Assembly: GCF_003590095.1 (NCBI RefSeq)
Contig: NC_039484.1
Span: 1,054,001-1,118,000, forward strand
Source: Trichoplusia ni
Taxonomy: Eukaryota > Arthropoda > Insecta > Lepidoptera > Noctuidae
Direction: 5' to 3'
DNA length: 64,000 nucleotides
Shown here: piece after piece, positions 11,801 to 23,000 of the stretch
How the letters are laid out: every line of letters begins with the position of its first letter
How positions within the stretch are numbered: the stretch's first letter is position 1
Notes under the pieces: generated by a model
Told to the model about the DNA's origin: nothing
What the model saw: only the letters and a program-made list of their open reading frames with translations
The model's database searches: none
Position numbers and translations under genes: made by a program

Positions 11801-14111
11801 GTACTTTACTCCAATAATAAATTTCATAATCCATTTCCAGTGAAATAGAACTGCCTTGCTTTAATCATCTTGTCTTAGTAACTAAATTATTAGGATCTGG
11901 TATTATCTCGACTTTTAGTAAAATGGTGTACGTGACATCAAGAACAAGCTACAGTAATTCGGTAAAGACAAATCGAAAAGTTAAAGGGTAAGGGGTACAT
12001 TATAAAGTAAAATTGAAACGTTTCTTGAAACGACAGATAAATCGTGTGTCAACTTTAGATTGGCCTTAAAGGGTCTCGTTGTAACCTCTGACGCTGCCTG
12101 GAGAACCGTGAGCGGAGAGGGGGGTGGGATGTCAAGTAAAGCTGGTTCTAAAAATTGATGTATTCGGGCATGGTTAAACGTCGGGGTTCGCACCGTCACA
12201 GCCATTAAAAACTTATTAAACATCATCTCGAGCAATTACTCCTGCCTCCCCAAGTTCAGTGGATCCAACGCACCGCCCCCACCTGTCGCCGGCTAGTGTT
12301 AGCTCCAAGCTAACAGGGGACGTATTTTACTCGCGTGCTCATTACGAGAAAAACGTATTTTAATCTTAATTTAAGTACCTGGTAATGACAATTTCAAATA
12401 GACGAATATTTATGAAACTTCGCTTCCAGTATTTATTCCCTTAGTTGAGTCTGTTCCTTTTCCATTTTTTCACTCTCTTCTGAAGAAAGCATTGTTTTAC
12501 TTGAAGTGATAAAGTATGCATTCCTTCGAAATAATCCATCTCTATAAGATGTCAGTGATTAGGCCTTAGTGGGACGACAGTCATAAACATTTACCTTCCT
12601 ACCCTGCTGTACTATACTATTTGCCAACCACGAGATGAATTTACCAGCAAGTCCAGTCATAGTACTCTTATGTATCTGTAATTTTAACTTAAAACCTCAG
12701 CGTATAACTATATCCGACATCCAAACCGCTTAACTCCGAATGTCCGCGAGAGAATCCATACAGATACAACATCCAGCTACCTATAGATACGGCTGTAGGT
12801 ATCTGGTATCTCCAGTTCGGTTCTCCGTCGGTGAGGCGGAAGCAGCGGCTTCGGCCCACAGGAAGCAGTCACGTCCTGGCGACGAACCGGAATTTATTTC
12901 ACTATATTTTCACTATGCTGATATAAAATGTCTGGCCACAGATTTTCATTAGCGTTAAATTAGCGGAAGAAATGTGGTTGAAGATTTCGCGGATGTTAGA
13001 GATGACGTTTTTTTGTCGATTTATTTTTATTTTGGAATCGTTTTTAGTAAACAGAAGCTGCGGTAGCATTGTTGTTATAAAGATCCAAAAAATAAAGACA
13101 GTACTTAAGAAAATAACACTAGTTACGAGTATCTTTCCTATATTTTAATTAGGAAGCACCTATCCTTTTTTTTCTTTAAATCCAATTGGCATATTCTTGT
13201 TATCGTAGTAAAAAAAAATATTACGACCATTTAATACATACCTATTTAAATTACTTGATAAGCAGCCAAGTATCGTGATATAAGGACTATTTTGACAATA
13301 AAATAAAGCTACTATCAAACATACACAAAGTGCGCCACGTGCCGCCAATAACTCGACAACTCGACATGAAAGCTCTGCAATTTGCCTGTCTGCCACCCTA
13401 CACTACACAGAGTAATATTTATATTTGCAGCCTCTATTACATGTATTATCTGGGAGAGGCGGTGGGCGGGCTCTGCACATGGTCACAACAAATGTCGCAA
13501 ATTGTTCCAAGTCATTCACGATGGAACATGACTCAATTGTTTCACCGAAATTATTTGACGTATCGGTGAAACAAATGAGAATGTTTGTCATAATTTTGAG
13601 CACGCTGCGCTGTAGTGCCAGCAGTTTTTGTTTTACATTCGTTATTTAAATAAACACTTATTTTACTTAACACCAGCTATTCTATAAGCATCAAAGTATG
13701 TGATTAAAAAAAAAACTTGTATCGCGTAAACAATCAAATGAAGAAGTTGCAGTAAATTGCAATCTCTTGTGACGTCACTCACCAGTACACTATTTACTGG
13801 CAAGTGATGTTATTTCCCTCGTTTCCATAAGTTGCAAAATCACAAAAAGAAAATGCTATACTTTATGGAAATTAATAAAAATAACTCAATCAATTCTTAG
13901 TCAATACCCAATTCAGAAAAGACGTCGTCTCCTTAGATAGTCTTTGAACGTAATAAAAGAAATCTATACAAGAAACTTCTCTTTCGTAAAATGTTTGTGG
14001 ATTACTATAATTAGCTGATCTTTGAGAACCATTATCACAAATAACACAGATAAGCTCGTATAAACGGGTGCCAATCGATAATCTATATATATTTAAACTC
14101 GCACCACAACC

Positions 14112-14184
14112 GGCCCTGTGGCGCAATGGATAACGCGTCTGACTACGGATCAGAAGATTCCAGGTTCGAATCCTGGCAGGGTCG
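14112..14184 (+). tRNA. tRNA-Arg (anticodon ACG)
   Basis: A 73-nt cloverleaf without an intron. The acceptor stem GGCCCTG pairs with CAGGGTC (one G:U), and the discriminator is G. The anticodon stem is TCTGA/TCAGA with loop CTACGGA, giving anticodon ACG (reads CGU, and CGC/CGA after A-to-I34). The T arm is CCAGG-TTCGAAT-CCTGG. A-box (TGGCGCAATGG) and B-box (GGTTCGAATCC) match internal pol III promoter consensus. A T5 run about 8 bases downstream can serve as the pol III terminator. Confidence 0.95.
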
Positions 14185-14605
14185 CTAACTCACTTTTTGC
14201 ATGTTGAAACAACGACTCGTCCTACTTTTGACAGGGTATCAGCTATCTATCGTTTTACATTTGTGTTATTAAAAATATTTAACGGTCTACTACTATTTAA
14301 AAACAACAAAAAAGAATAACCTACAAAAAACATAGCATCACATACTAACCTACATATAGAGTAGTTAATTTCAAAGTTATATTTTTAAATTTTACAAAAA
14401 CCGGTCAAGTCAAGATGGTTTAGTAAATAAAGAAAAATAAATATTTTGGGTGCCAAAGCAATTTAATCATTTAAGGGTACCCAAACTCACCCAGCAAAGT
14501 AATGACCGTATCAACCTCGATCTTTACTTCATGATATAGCGGCAACTATGTCGATAGTTTTGTTGGGCATGGCATCAGATTTAATGTTCTTATCATGTAC
14601 CTATT

Positions 14606-14654
14606 TAATAAAGAAATATAAAGAAATAAATAAAGAAATAAAATAAATAAAAAC
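14606..14654. repeat. A-rich simple repeat (AAATAAAG-type)
   Basis: Irregular tandem copies of AATAAAGAAATAAA-type units on the plus strand. Low complexity; no function inferred. Confidence 0.7.
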
Positions 14655-15084
14655 AGAAATCAAAATCTGTAAAAAATTCTAAAATTTGGTCCATGACTTA
14701 CAGACTGATGGTAGATGGATGGTCGAACACACAGCGGTGCGTGTTCGACCAGCCTTCCACTTTTACCCTTTGGTCACGACACAATTAAAACCAGGTAATG
14801 AACCTACCATCCGTTATTTAGAAACTACTCAAACTAGCCCATAAACATTAATCGAAACTGGTACAAATCAAAGACACATGGTATGGATAAAATGCATTTT
14901 AGTTTGAGGCGAAAGGCAATTTCTATTTTGGCAATCCTACTTGTTATTCGTATTGTTTTACTAAGATTCACCATTTGGTCTACATCCAATCTTGATAACT
15001 TTCATTTAAAAACAGAAGTATTAAACTGTAAAAAATATTTTATAGTTTATAGTGTAATCCATTCCATTAGAATTTAATTTCATA

Positions 15085-15345
15085 AAAAAATCGGGCAAGT
15101 GCCTGTCGGACTCGACAATTCCGTGAAATTTATTCCGTTTTAAATAAATTTGAGGGCTTTTTCTCTTTATACTCATGCTACCAAATACATTTTAGACTGT
15201 AACAACGTTGCTGAACCTAGATCTTAATTTTTAATACGTGTGACGCGTTCCTCAGATACAGCCTGGTGACGGACAGACGGAAAGACAAAGTCCTCAATAA
15301 TAGAGTTCAATTTTTACTCTTTTGTATACGGATCACTAAATTATC
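15085..15345 (+). repeat. Dispersed lepidopteran repeat (AAGTGC...GACGGACAGACGG type)
   Basis: It starts with GGGCAAGTGCCTGTCGGACTC, and a GACGGACAGACGGAAAGAC block follows near its end. Related starts and ends occur at 18080-18375, 18838-19010 and 60880-61200 in this window. Having four diverged copies here shows it is interspersed. I cannot assign the transposon class with certainty. Confidence 0.45.
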
Positions 15346-16560
15346 AGACCAAGTTCACAATAGAATCAGTTCACGAATGAAAAGCTACCATAATGATTTC
15401 CATAGTAGGTAATTACCGTGTTAAGCTCCCACCTGTCTCGTACAGGGTGTGCACATAAAATTTCCACACCACCCCCTACAGCGCCAGCAAAGTTGTGGGA
15501 CTCATATTAAAACTTTGTCCGACTTGGATAGCTCGCGAATCTTTTGGCTATCCTTCATACGTTGCATACACGTAACTTGGTTTCTGGGTTAAGATTTTCA
15601 AGTCAGGATTTCGTATATTTTTATGGAAGTGATAGTAATTTGTTTTAGAAAAGTATGGAAAAAAAAAACATTTTTGAAAATTGTACGATTAAATTTAATA
15701 ATTACGAAAGAAATGGATTTGGTGATAAATGATGTGTCGATAATACTGATTGGTTTATTGTTTTGGTTGGTTTGGGTCGACAAAGTCTCTTTCTGACATT
15801 TCTTAAACTCAAGGAGGGAGCTAAGCAAGCTAATTTACTTGAAACGCACCTTTAAGTTGCAAAAGGTAAATGATTACTTACTTTGTTTCTAAGTTTCATC
15901 AGTGTCCTGTTAAATGTTTTCCATTTATTTATTTTTATATTTAAAACGAATTGACTTTAAACAAAATAAATATTTATAATTTTAGTTAATTTTTTATATA
16001 ATTTAATTTAATATTAAGGCTTAATTATATTTTAAGTTTATAAATTAAACGATCAAACAGTAAGAGGTTAAAAAATAAATCTGCCTAAAAATAACAACTA
16101 CAGCAACAAATTAAAACAACATTATATATACATTACCTATGTATACCTTGAGAGTAGATACATACGCGTTAGGTAAACATACATACCGCCTCGAACTTAG
16201 CTAAAGCTTCCAAGTCTCACTTCAAGGAGCGGGGAATCAATTAAAACTACTAATAAAGTTCTAAGACATTTCACTTCTCCCCCTACTTACACCCCGAAAA
16301 CTTCCCTTTAGTTTATAAGATGAATTCTATTTTGCTTTGCCTTCCGCCGAAATAATTAGTCGGTAGCAATTGTTTTCGTTCGGATGGAAATGGAGTTTTT
16401 TAGGTAGGCAGAATTTGTGCACCTGGATGTAATTTGTTTAGTGAAGATTACTTCTTTCTCAATATATAATTCTAGATTGTAATTTGTGTCTTTAATATTA
16501 AGTTGCACCCATGGTACGTTTGATAAGTTGTATAATAAGCCATCCAATTAATAATATTGA

Positions 16561-16790
16561 CTGACCGGATAGAAGAATAGTGAGGTCAACTCGGCAAACC
16601 CACTAAGGGCGACGACGTGGAGTTCGATCTCCGTGTAGGGTAACATTAATTGTGTGATCCACGAATGCTTTCCAAGTCTAGGTGTCTTTGTGTATGTGAC
16701 TTGAATGTTTGTGAAATCCCCCGAGACTCCAAGATTACAATTCCTTAACACGGCAGTCGTTTTCTTAAATTCATATTGGTCTTGCCAATA
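16561..16790 (+). repeat. SINE-like element, tRNA-derived head
   Basis: A B-box-like GAGTTCGATCTCC at 16620-16632 follows a tRNA-like head. Then comes a conserved body (TCTAGGTGTCTTTGTGTATG, then TGACTTGAATGTTTG) that recurs at about 38690-38840 in homeobox intron 4. Two diverged copies sharing the body support an interspersed pol III-derived repeat. Ends are approximate. Confidence 0.5.
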
Positions 16791-17062
16791 TTCCACTCAT
16801 TGTGATTTCCAGGAACGTTATTTCGTAAAGCCATTGCAACGTCTGCAAACGAACTAAGAACTGATGTAAATCCCGCTTAAAAGCCACTTCATACGGCACC
16901 TGAACAGATTCATCGGATTAACATTATTTTTGGATGAAAAGTGGTACCAACTCCAATGCATCATCCTGAACAAAATATCCACTTTTATAGGTTACTGTAC
17001 TTACCTAATATGAATCCCTTTTTGCCAGATACTCTTCTTTGCCCTTATTTCCAAAATCTATA

Positions 17063-17319
17063 TCTATACTAATATATAAAGCTGAAGAGTTTGTTTGTTT
17101 GTTTGAACGCGCTAATCTCAGGAACTACTGATCCAAATTGAAAAATTCTTTTTGTGTTGAATAGACCATTCATCGAGGAAGGCTTTAGGCTATAAACCAT
17201 CACGCTGCGACTAAAAGGAGCTAAGATATAATGGAAAGTGTGAAAAAAACCGAGCAGGTATACCTAAATCATAACTTATATCTTCTACCCACGGGGACGA
17301 AGTCGCGGGCAACAGCTAG
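17063..17319 (+). mobile_element. Non-autonomous Helitron-like element, copy 1
   Basis: The element begins with TC after an A and ends with CTAG before a T, the host A|T insertion pattern of Helitrons. A GC-rich stretch (ACGGGGACGAAGTCGCGGGC) lies just before the end. About 257 bp with no coding capacity. It is about 90% identical by eye to 22324-22573. The start TCTATACTAATATATAAAGC is typical of lepidopteran Helitron families. Confidence 0.75.
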
Positions 17320-18079
17320 TAAGGAATATATGTAAACATGTATGTCCGAAAAATGTTCAAAATAAATGCATTAACTAATCCTACAATGTCAAATTATCAA
17401 GGTATTGTATGGCTTAGAGAAAGGTGTTCATAAAGTCTTGTTGAGGACTGGCGTTACCTTCTAAGCTTTGCTGCTAATGTCAAATGTAGGAAATAAACAT
17501 TATTAATTAGTATTACTTATTAATTATTGCTTTAAAAGTAACGCACAACATATTAAATTAAGGCAGTATACATGAATCACCATCACCAAGTAAGCAAATG
17601 TAACATAATGTTGACTCATTATCAACATTCATCAACATTACATGAATTGTTTAAATGTAGAGAAGCGACAGGTCTTAATTGTATTTTACTCGTCCAATGA
17701 AGAAAACCTGCCATGAATCGATTTTGTATTTGCATCATAAAAGCAATACCGATAACAATATACATGCAGAATAAGTTCAAAAGTCATCACATGGCTGATA
17801 AATGCTTCATTGAATTTTTGATCGGTTTCTTATCTTTTTCGGCTGAAAGAGATAATGCGTCAAACAAAACATAAGCAAATGTTGAGTAAAATTTTGTTCG
17901 GCGCGTGCGCAATAAGATTTGTTTTATTACAGAAAATAATAGTCTCAGTTGGAAGTGAAATGAAACCCGGGTTTAAAAAATGTCTAGGTATATTACATTT
18001 CTATACCTAACTATAGGAAGTCTCATACAACAACCTTTTAATTTAATACATTCACAATTAGTACATACTTTAAAATAAT

Positions 18080-18375
18080 TTAAATACGAAAATACATCCA
18101 AGTGCGAATCGAACTCGTAATACTGAGAGCCCCGTACAAATTTTCTAATAATTTTCTAAATTTTATAATAATATTAATAAGCGAAAAATATATTTGCCAC
18201 AGAAATTGGTCACCCACCAAATTTCCAGAGGCAACAGATATAGACCGTTGTTCGGTGAAAATTCCTGGTATCTCTTCTTCACGGTTCATGACATACAGCA
18301 CAGTAATAGACGGACAAACAGGTGGACAGACAGATAGATTGACCAGTTTTCACCCTTTGGACACAGATCCTTAAA
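18080..18375 (+). repeat. Dispersed lepidopteran repeat copy
   Basis: Contains AAGTGCGAATCGAACTCG and AGAGCCCCGTACAAATTTTC near the start, GGTCACCCACCAAATTTCC in the middle, and GACGGACAAACAGGTGG plus CACCCTTTGGACACAGATCC at the end. It belongs to the same family as 15085-15345, 18838-19010 and 60880-61200. Confidence 0.5.
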
Positions 18376-18837
18376 ACAACTGATTCTTATACCAAGACAA
18401 ATAAGAACAAAAAACATCCTGAATTAAAATTCCAAATTCCACTCATTCGGCTTTACTCTACTTATTTCTATCAATAGAATAATTTATCGAGTATTAAACA
18501 TTTAGCGGTGAGGCAACCTCAACGTGATCTAAAATGAAATTGAATATAAATTAAGTAGATATCTTTCATCTGGTAATGAATCTCGCAAACTTGATACCAG
18601 TAATGATATTCATAACCGATGTATGGGGCATAGGGTTGTATGCAAAGTGAAGGGTTGATGCTATCTTTATTGAACACTTGTTCCATTTTTTAAAAGATTG
18701 CTGATAACGTATTTCGTTGATCTGTTTTAGAGTTATTTGTCTTTCGTGGATAACGATGGTTATAATTATAAGGGTTTTACCTTACCCAGTGATTAAGTCA
18801 TATAATATTTTAGGATAAAGAAAAGATTTGTCATTAA

Positions 18838-19010
18838 AAAAACCGTCAAGTGAGAGACGGACTCGGCCCTCTAAGTATTCCTTACAAATTGGACTGATTG
18901 GTCACCCATCAAAATTGTCATTGGTTGTTGTTGTAACTGTCGAGTTATTTATCCCTTTTTAGCCTACGAACACTAGAAAATCCCATACCTATATATTTTT
19001 TTGTCCGCAT
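18838..19010 (+). repeat. Dispersed lepidopteran repeat copy, 5' part
   Basis: Begins AACCGTCAAGTGAGAGACGG and contains GGTCACCCATCAAAATTGTC and GTTATTTATCCCTTTTTAGC, blocks shared with related copies in the window. It is truncated. Confidence 0.45.
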
Positions 19011-19779
19011 GATGTCAGGTGTATAATTTTTGATTATTTTTGTTACAGGACATTAAATTGTTTCTCTGGGTCACGTTGCGCTTGTTATGTGTGTGGGTAG
19101 TATATTTTAGGTGTCCTCTCTTTCATTTAACGGTAATGTGTGCTTGACTAATTAAAAATTTTTAAAGTTATGTTCCTTTCTACTTATCATCATCATATTA
19201 CCATGTATCGCAAACTGTGTATACAATATGGTCCATCTTTAGGAGTGGATATGTTCAATCTATTAATGCAGATCCAAAGTTGCGCCTAAACACTCTAAAA
19301 GTGATTCTCTGAAATAATAAAACCTAACCATTAGAAACTGTGATACTTGATTTCTTCGGCATAGTTGGACATAAATACAAATATTCAACTGGGAAAAGGA
19401 AAAGTTTTCAAATACATCTGACTTGGTAGAATTTCCTTTATGACGTGTGAAATAATAGCGCTAAAGCTGAACAAAGAGACTGCACAAGTCCACAAGTTAT
19501 AAACTCGCAGCTTATGTACACAAGTGTACGTATGATACATAATTGTGTTGCAAATTTAACAAAGATTTGTTAACGCATACGTACACCTAGTACAGCAAGT
19601 CATAGAGACACAATCACCGTCACAAAGCACTCGACATTAAAAGCATCCACCCTTCTCTGTTTCACGTTTTACCTCAAGAACTTCCATACATGATTTTGCG
19701 TTTTGTGAAACAAAACATAGTGCAATGCATAAACTTTAAACGCAAGATCGACGAGGAGCCGTGGGGACAATAAAACAAA

Positions 19780-20075
19780 GAAAACCGTATCTCGCCCGGA
19801 GCGGTCGGCGGCGAGGGGCGGTCGCCCGCGCTCAGCGCCAATCAGCGCGCGCGCTCGCCGCCGCCCCATCGGCCCGCCCCCACCGGCCCGCGATCCAGCC
19901 GCGGATGAATGAGACGCAGCATCCCTATAAAGATTTTACATCGATTATGGGGGTATGAGAGCAGGCCGTTTCTGTCTCGCCCGTGGGCGGCGACGTGAGT
20001 TCCTCTCGCGCAGTCGCGAACAATTAACGCGCGGGGCGGCGTGGTCGGTGCGGCGCGACGTGCGACGTCACTATA
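19780..20075 (+). promoter_or_regulatory. CpG-rich promoter and 5' UTR of the Prop homeobox gene
   Basis: The base composition changes sharply to GC/CpG-rich here. A CCAAT box lies at 19838-19842, GC-rich boxes follow, and a TATA box (CTATAAAG, TATAAA at 19926-19931) predicts a start near 19955-19960. The ATG at 20076 is in the resulting leader, about 120 nt downstream. A donor-like GTGAGT at about 19993 could produce alternative 5' leader splicing. Confidence 0.6.
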
Positions 20076-23000
20076 ATGTGGTTAGTCAGTGAGCGTCGGG
20101 GCCGAGCCGACGGCGACGGCGACGGCACGGAGCACGAGCCTCGGAGCGCGGGAGAGCCGCGCTGGTCGCTCAGCCAGCGAGCCGGCCACAGCACGGTGGA
20201 GTTCAAGAGCGCGGCGTGCGCGGGGGCCGCCGAGCCACCCGCGCCGCCACTAGCCGCGCTGCCGGACCCGCAGCAGTTTAACATATTTCCGGCGTTCTTC
20301 AGCCGCCAGCTCAACTTCAGCGGCAGCGGCGGATGTGGTCAGGGCTCCAAGATCATGGAGGAGCTAAGACCGAACCTCGTGGGAGGCTTACTGGGCGTGC
20401 CGGGGCTGCTAGACGAGCACCAGCCCGACGCCAAGTTCCTGCCCTCAGGCGGAGAGAGCAAGTACACACCAGATAAAGGACGCAAGTGTAGCAACGCGTC
20501 TTCATCGTCGGCTGAAGAGTTCGGAGGCCTGTACGGTGGTGAGCATGCAGCAACACCACCCGCACCACCACTCAGTCGCTCCTTACAAGACAACACAGGT
20601 ATGTACCTAAACATCACTCACTACACTTATAACACGTTATCTGCAATCTGCAATCTTCGTTTCCATTTACATCCTTTTCTGCAAGTTTGATACAAGCAAA
20701 TAATGGTTCTTTTAGCCATTTAAAATCTGTATTTACCTAATCAACGTACATGTGATAAGGATAATATAGTCATAGTCAACTAGTTTATCCAGTCCTTTAG
20801 AAAACTTCTTCTTCGCTATTTTATGGGAAAAATAGATCTTTGGGTTATTATTACTCGTTGATTATGCAGTTGTATTCGTTATAAATATGTATGTTATTGT
20901 AGTATCTATGGAAGACAAATTGTTCATAGTCGCCGGTTTGGAATTAGTTTGTTCGATTGTTTGTTCATTATTTTAGCAATTTAGGGTATTAGTTACCTTA
21001 CCCCTGGTCTAGTAATTTTCTTTTCTCGGTATATATTTATATTCTTTACAGATTAGATAATCCAAGTTAAGATACCTTTACTATTACGTTGCGACATCCA
21101 TGTCATTGTTACCTCTCATTAATCTAATTAGCCAATCGTATGTAGCCAAATTATGTGAGCTGGTTAAGTAGTTTTTTAGATATTTTACTGATCAACTTTA
21201 AATTATCAAAATTAACCTTCTGATTGCATTGTATTGTATTGTATAGAATGATGTGATAACTTACTATGAGATAGATAACGCTGTACGAAAAATGTTTTTA
21301 ATAATAAAGAATGGACTGTTATTAACATAAGTATAGTTATGCGTCGTTGCAACATACGGTTTAATACTTTTCCCGCAGCTCTCAAATTAATATGAGGATC
21401 TAAATGTCATATTATACACATATGTATCTCGTAACACAAGGAATCTACGATTTTGCTCTGATTTAAAAAAAAATCAGAGCAAAATCGTAGATTCCGTACC
21501 ATGCATGATTTTATAACACTGATTTTGCAATCACGGTTAGGAGAATCAAAACAAAAAAAAATGGATTGTCTATTGAACTAATGCTAGTATGATGGACTTT
21601 GGAGGAATTAAATTATCAATCAGACAAATAGTCAATTTATTCTAGTATGGGGCCTATATACCTAACTTTGGTAACTACGATGACATACGGCCGATAATAT
21701 GAAAGAAGAAGGACAAGCAAAACAAAGGAATGAAAGACCAAAACGATATCGAGTTATACAAAAAGAGATAAAATATTTTTTAAACTTGAGAGCAATTGAG
21801 GAAACTACTGGAACGGAATACCGGGTTTATAATATGGAATAGGAGTACCAACACTTAAAATCCTATTAATATTTTTGAACCTAATAACACCATTTGGTGG
21901 AAGACCAGGGGAATGATGAATAAGATGTATCATGACATGTGTACATGGATTCCAGCATCCAAAGATGGAATCAAAAAGGAATAGCAAAAAAAATGAAAAT
22001 AATTTTATGAACAGATTGTCACTCTATATTCAAGAAAGCAAAGATTTGAAAGGAAATTAAAAAAGTCACAAACAGTTTACTCCGTTTATAATAATTTTGA
22101 TAAAACATCCTGGAAACCGATTAATGCAATACTGCGAATGACCTGGACAGATTAGCACGAGGATAATTATGAACTTGGAAAAGTATATTCTTTTCGTAAA
22201 ACATTTGACTCACGTATGGCATATTGGAATATCTTTTTAGTCAGAAAGAGTTGATCTATATGTATTTAATAACAGAAATTATAACAAAGAATTATAACGA
22301 GCTTAAGAGCTATTGTTAACAAATCTATATTAATATATAAAGCTGAAGAGTTTGTTTGTTTGTTTGAACGCACTAACCTCAGGAACTACTGGTCCAAATT
22401 GAAAAAATATTTTTGTGTTGAATAGACCATTCATCGAGGAAGGCTTTAGGCTATAAACCATCACGCTGCGACTAATAGGAGCGAAGATACAATGGAAACT
22501 GGAAATACAGGGCAGGTATAAATCATAACTTATATCTTCTACCCACGGGGACGAAGTCGCGGGCAACAGCTAGTATGAGATAGAAAGAAAGTGAATGTTA
22601 AAAAGAAACAAGATACATAGAAGTATTTAGTGCAGCACAAACTGCTAAACCCAAAAACTAACCTATACAAGACATTTATGCAGTTGATGGATAAAGGAGT
22701 TTGGAAAAACTACAAATGGAAACCATGCTATTCTGAGACAGACTATCACAGGAAATTAACCAACAACGTTATGTTCTTTACCAGGCAGAAAGCGCTTTGG
22801 AACGAGTAACATTTGTTATTTTAAACAAATTCTTAAGACAGACTTAAAAAAGCATCATCATCACAAGGTGAGGTGAACCTTTAGAAAATAAAGCACCTCG
22901 GTCTGTCCTCAGTCGGTATCCTTGGTTCTAAGTCAGACAGAAAATACTTTCTAAGCTTTTCTACCAAGAAATAGTCAGTTTGGAACCAATAATTTTTCCT

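Larger units (their letters stand above)
5936..14111. other. Intergenic DNA, gene-poor
   Basis: This is AT-rich sequence with only short, non-coding-like open frames. It holds a SINE-like tRNA-derived fragment (about 6950-7060), a GC-rich patch with an X-box (about 8784-8865) and a moderately GC-rich patch at about 10490-10610. I see no supported protein gene. The 5' UTR and promoter of the MCFD2-like gene must lie in its first few hundred bases, but no clear TATA box was seen there. Confidence 0.5.
14185..19780. other. Intergenic DNA, repeat-bearing, no protein gene seen
   Basis: AT-rich DNA upstream of the homeobox promoter. It contains a simple A/T-rich repeat (14606-14654), several copies of lepidopteran dispersed repeats (about 14681-14775, 15085-15345, 18080-18375, 18838-19010), a SINE-like element (about 16561-16790) and a Helitron-like element (17063-17319). 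No credible coding exon was found. Confidence 0.55.

Noticed and set aside
20024..20617. Long minus-strand and alternative-frame open frames over Prop exon 1
   Set aside because: They are shadows of the GC-rich coding exon. The plus frame splices in phase into the homeodomain exons.
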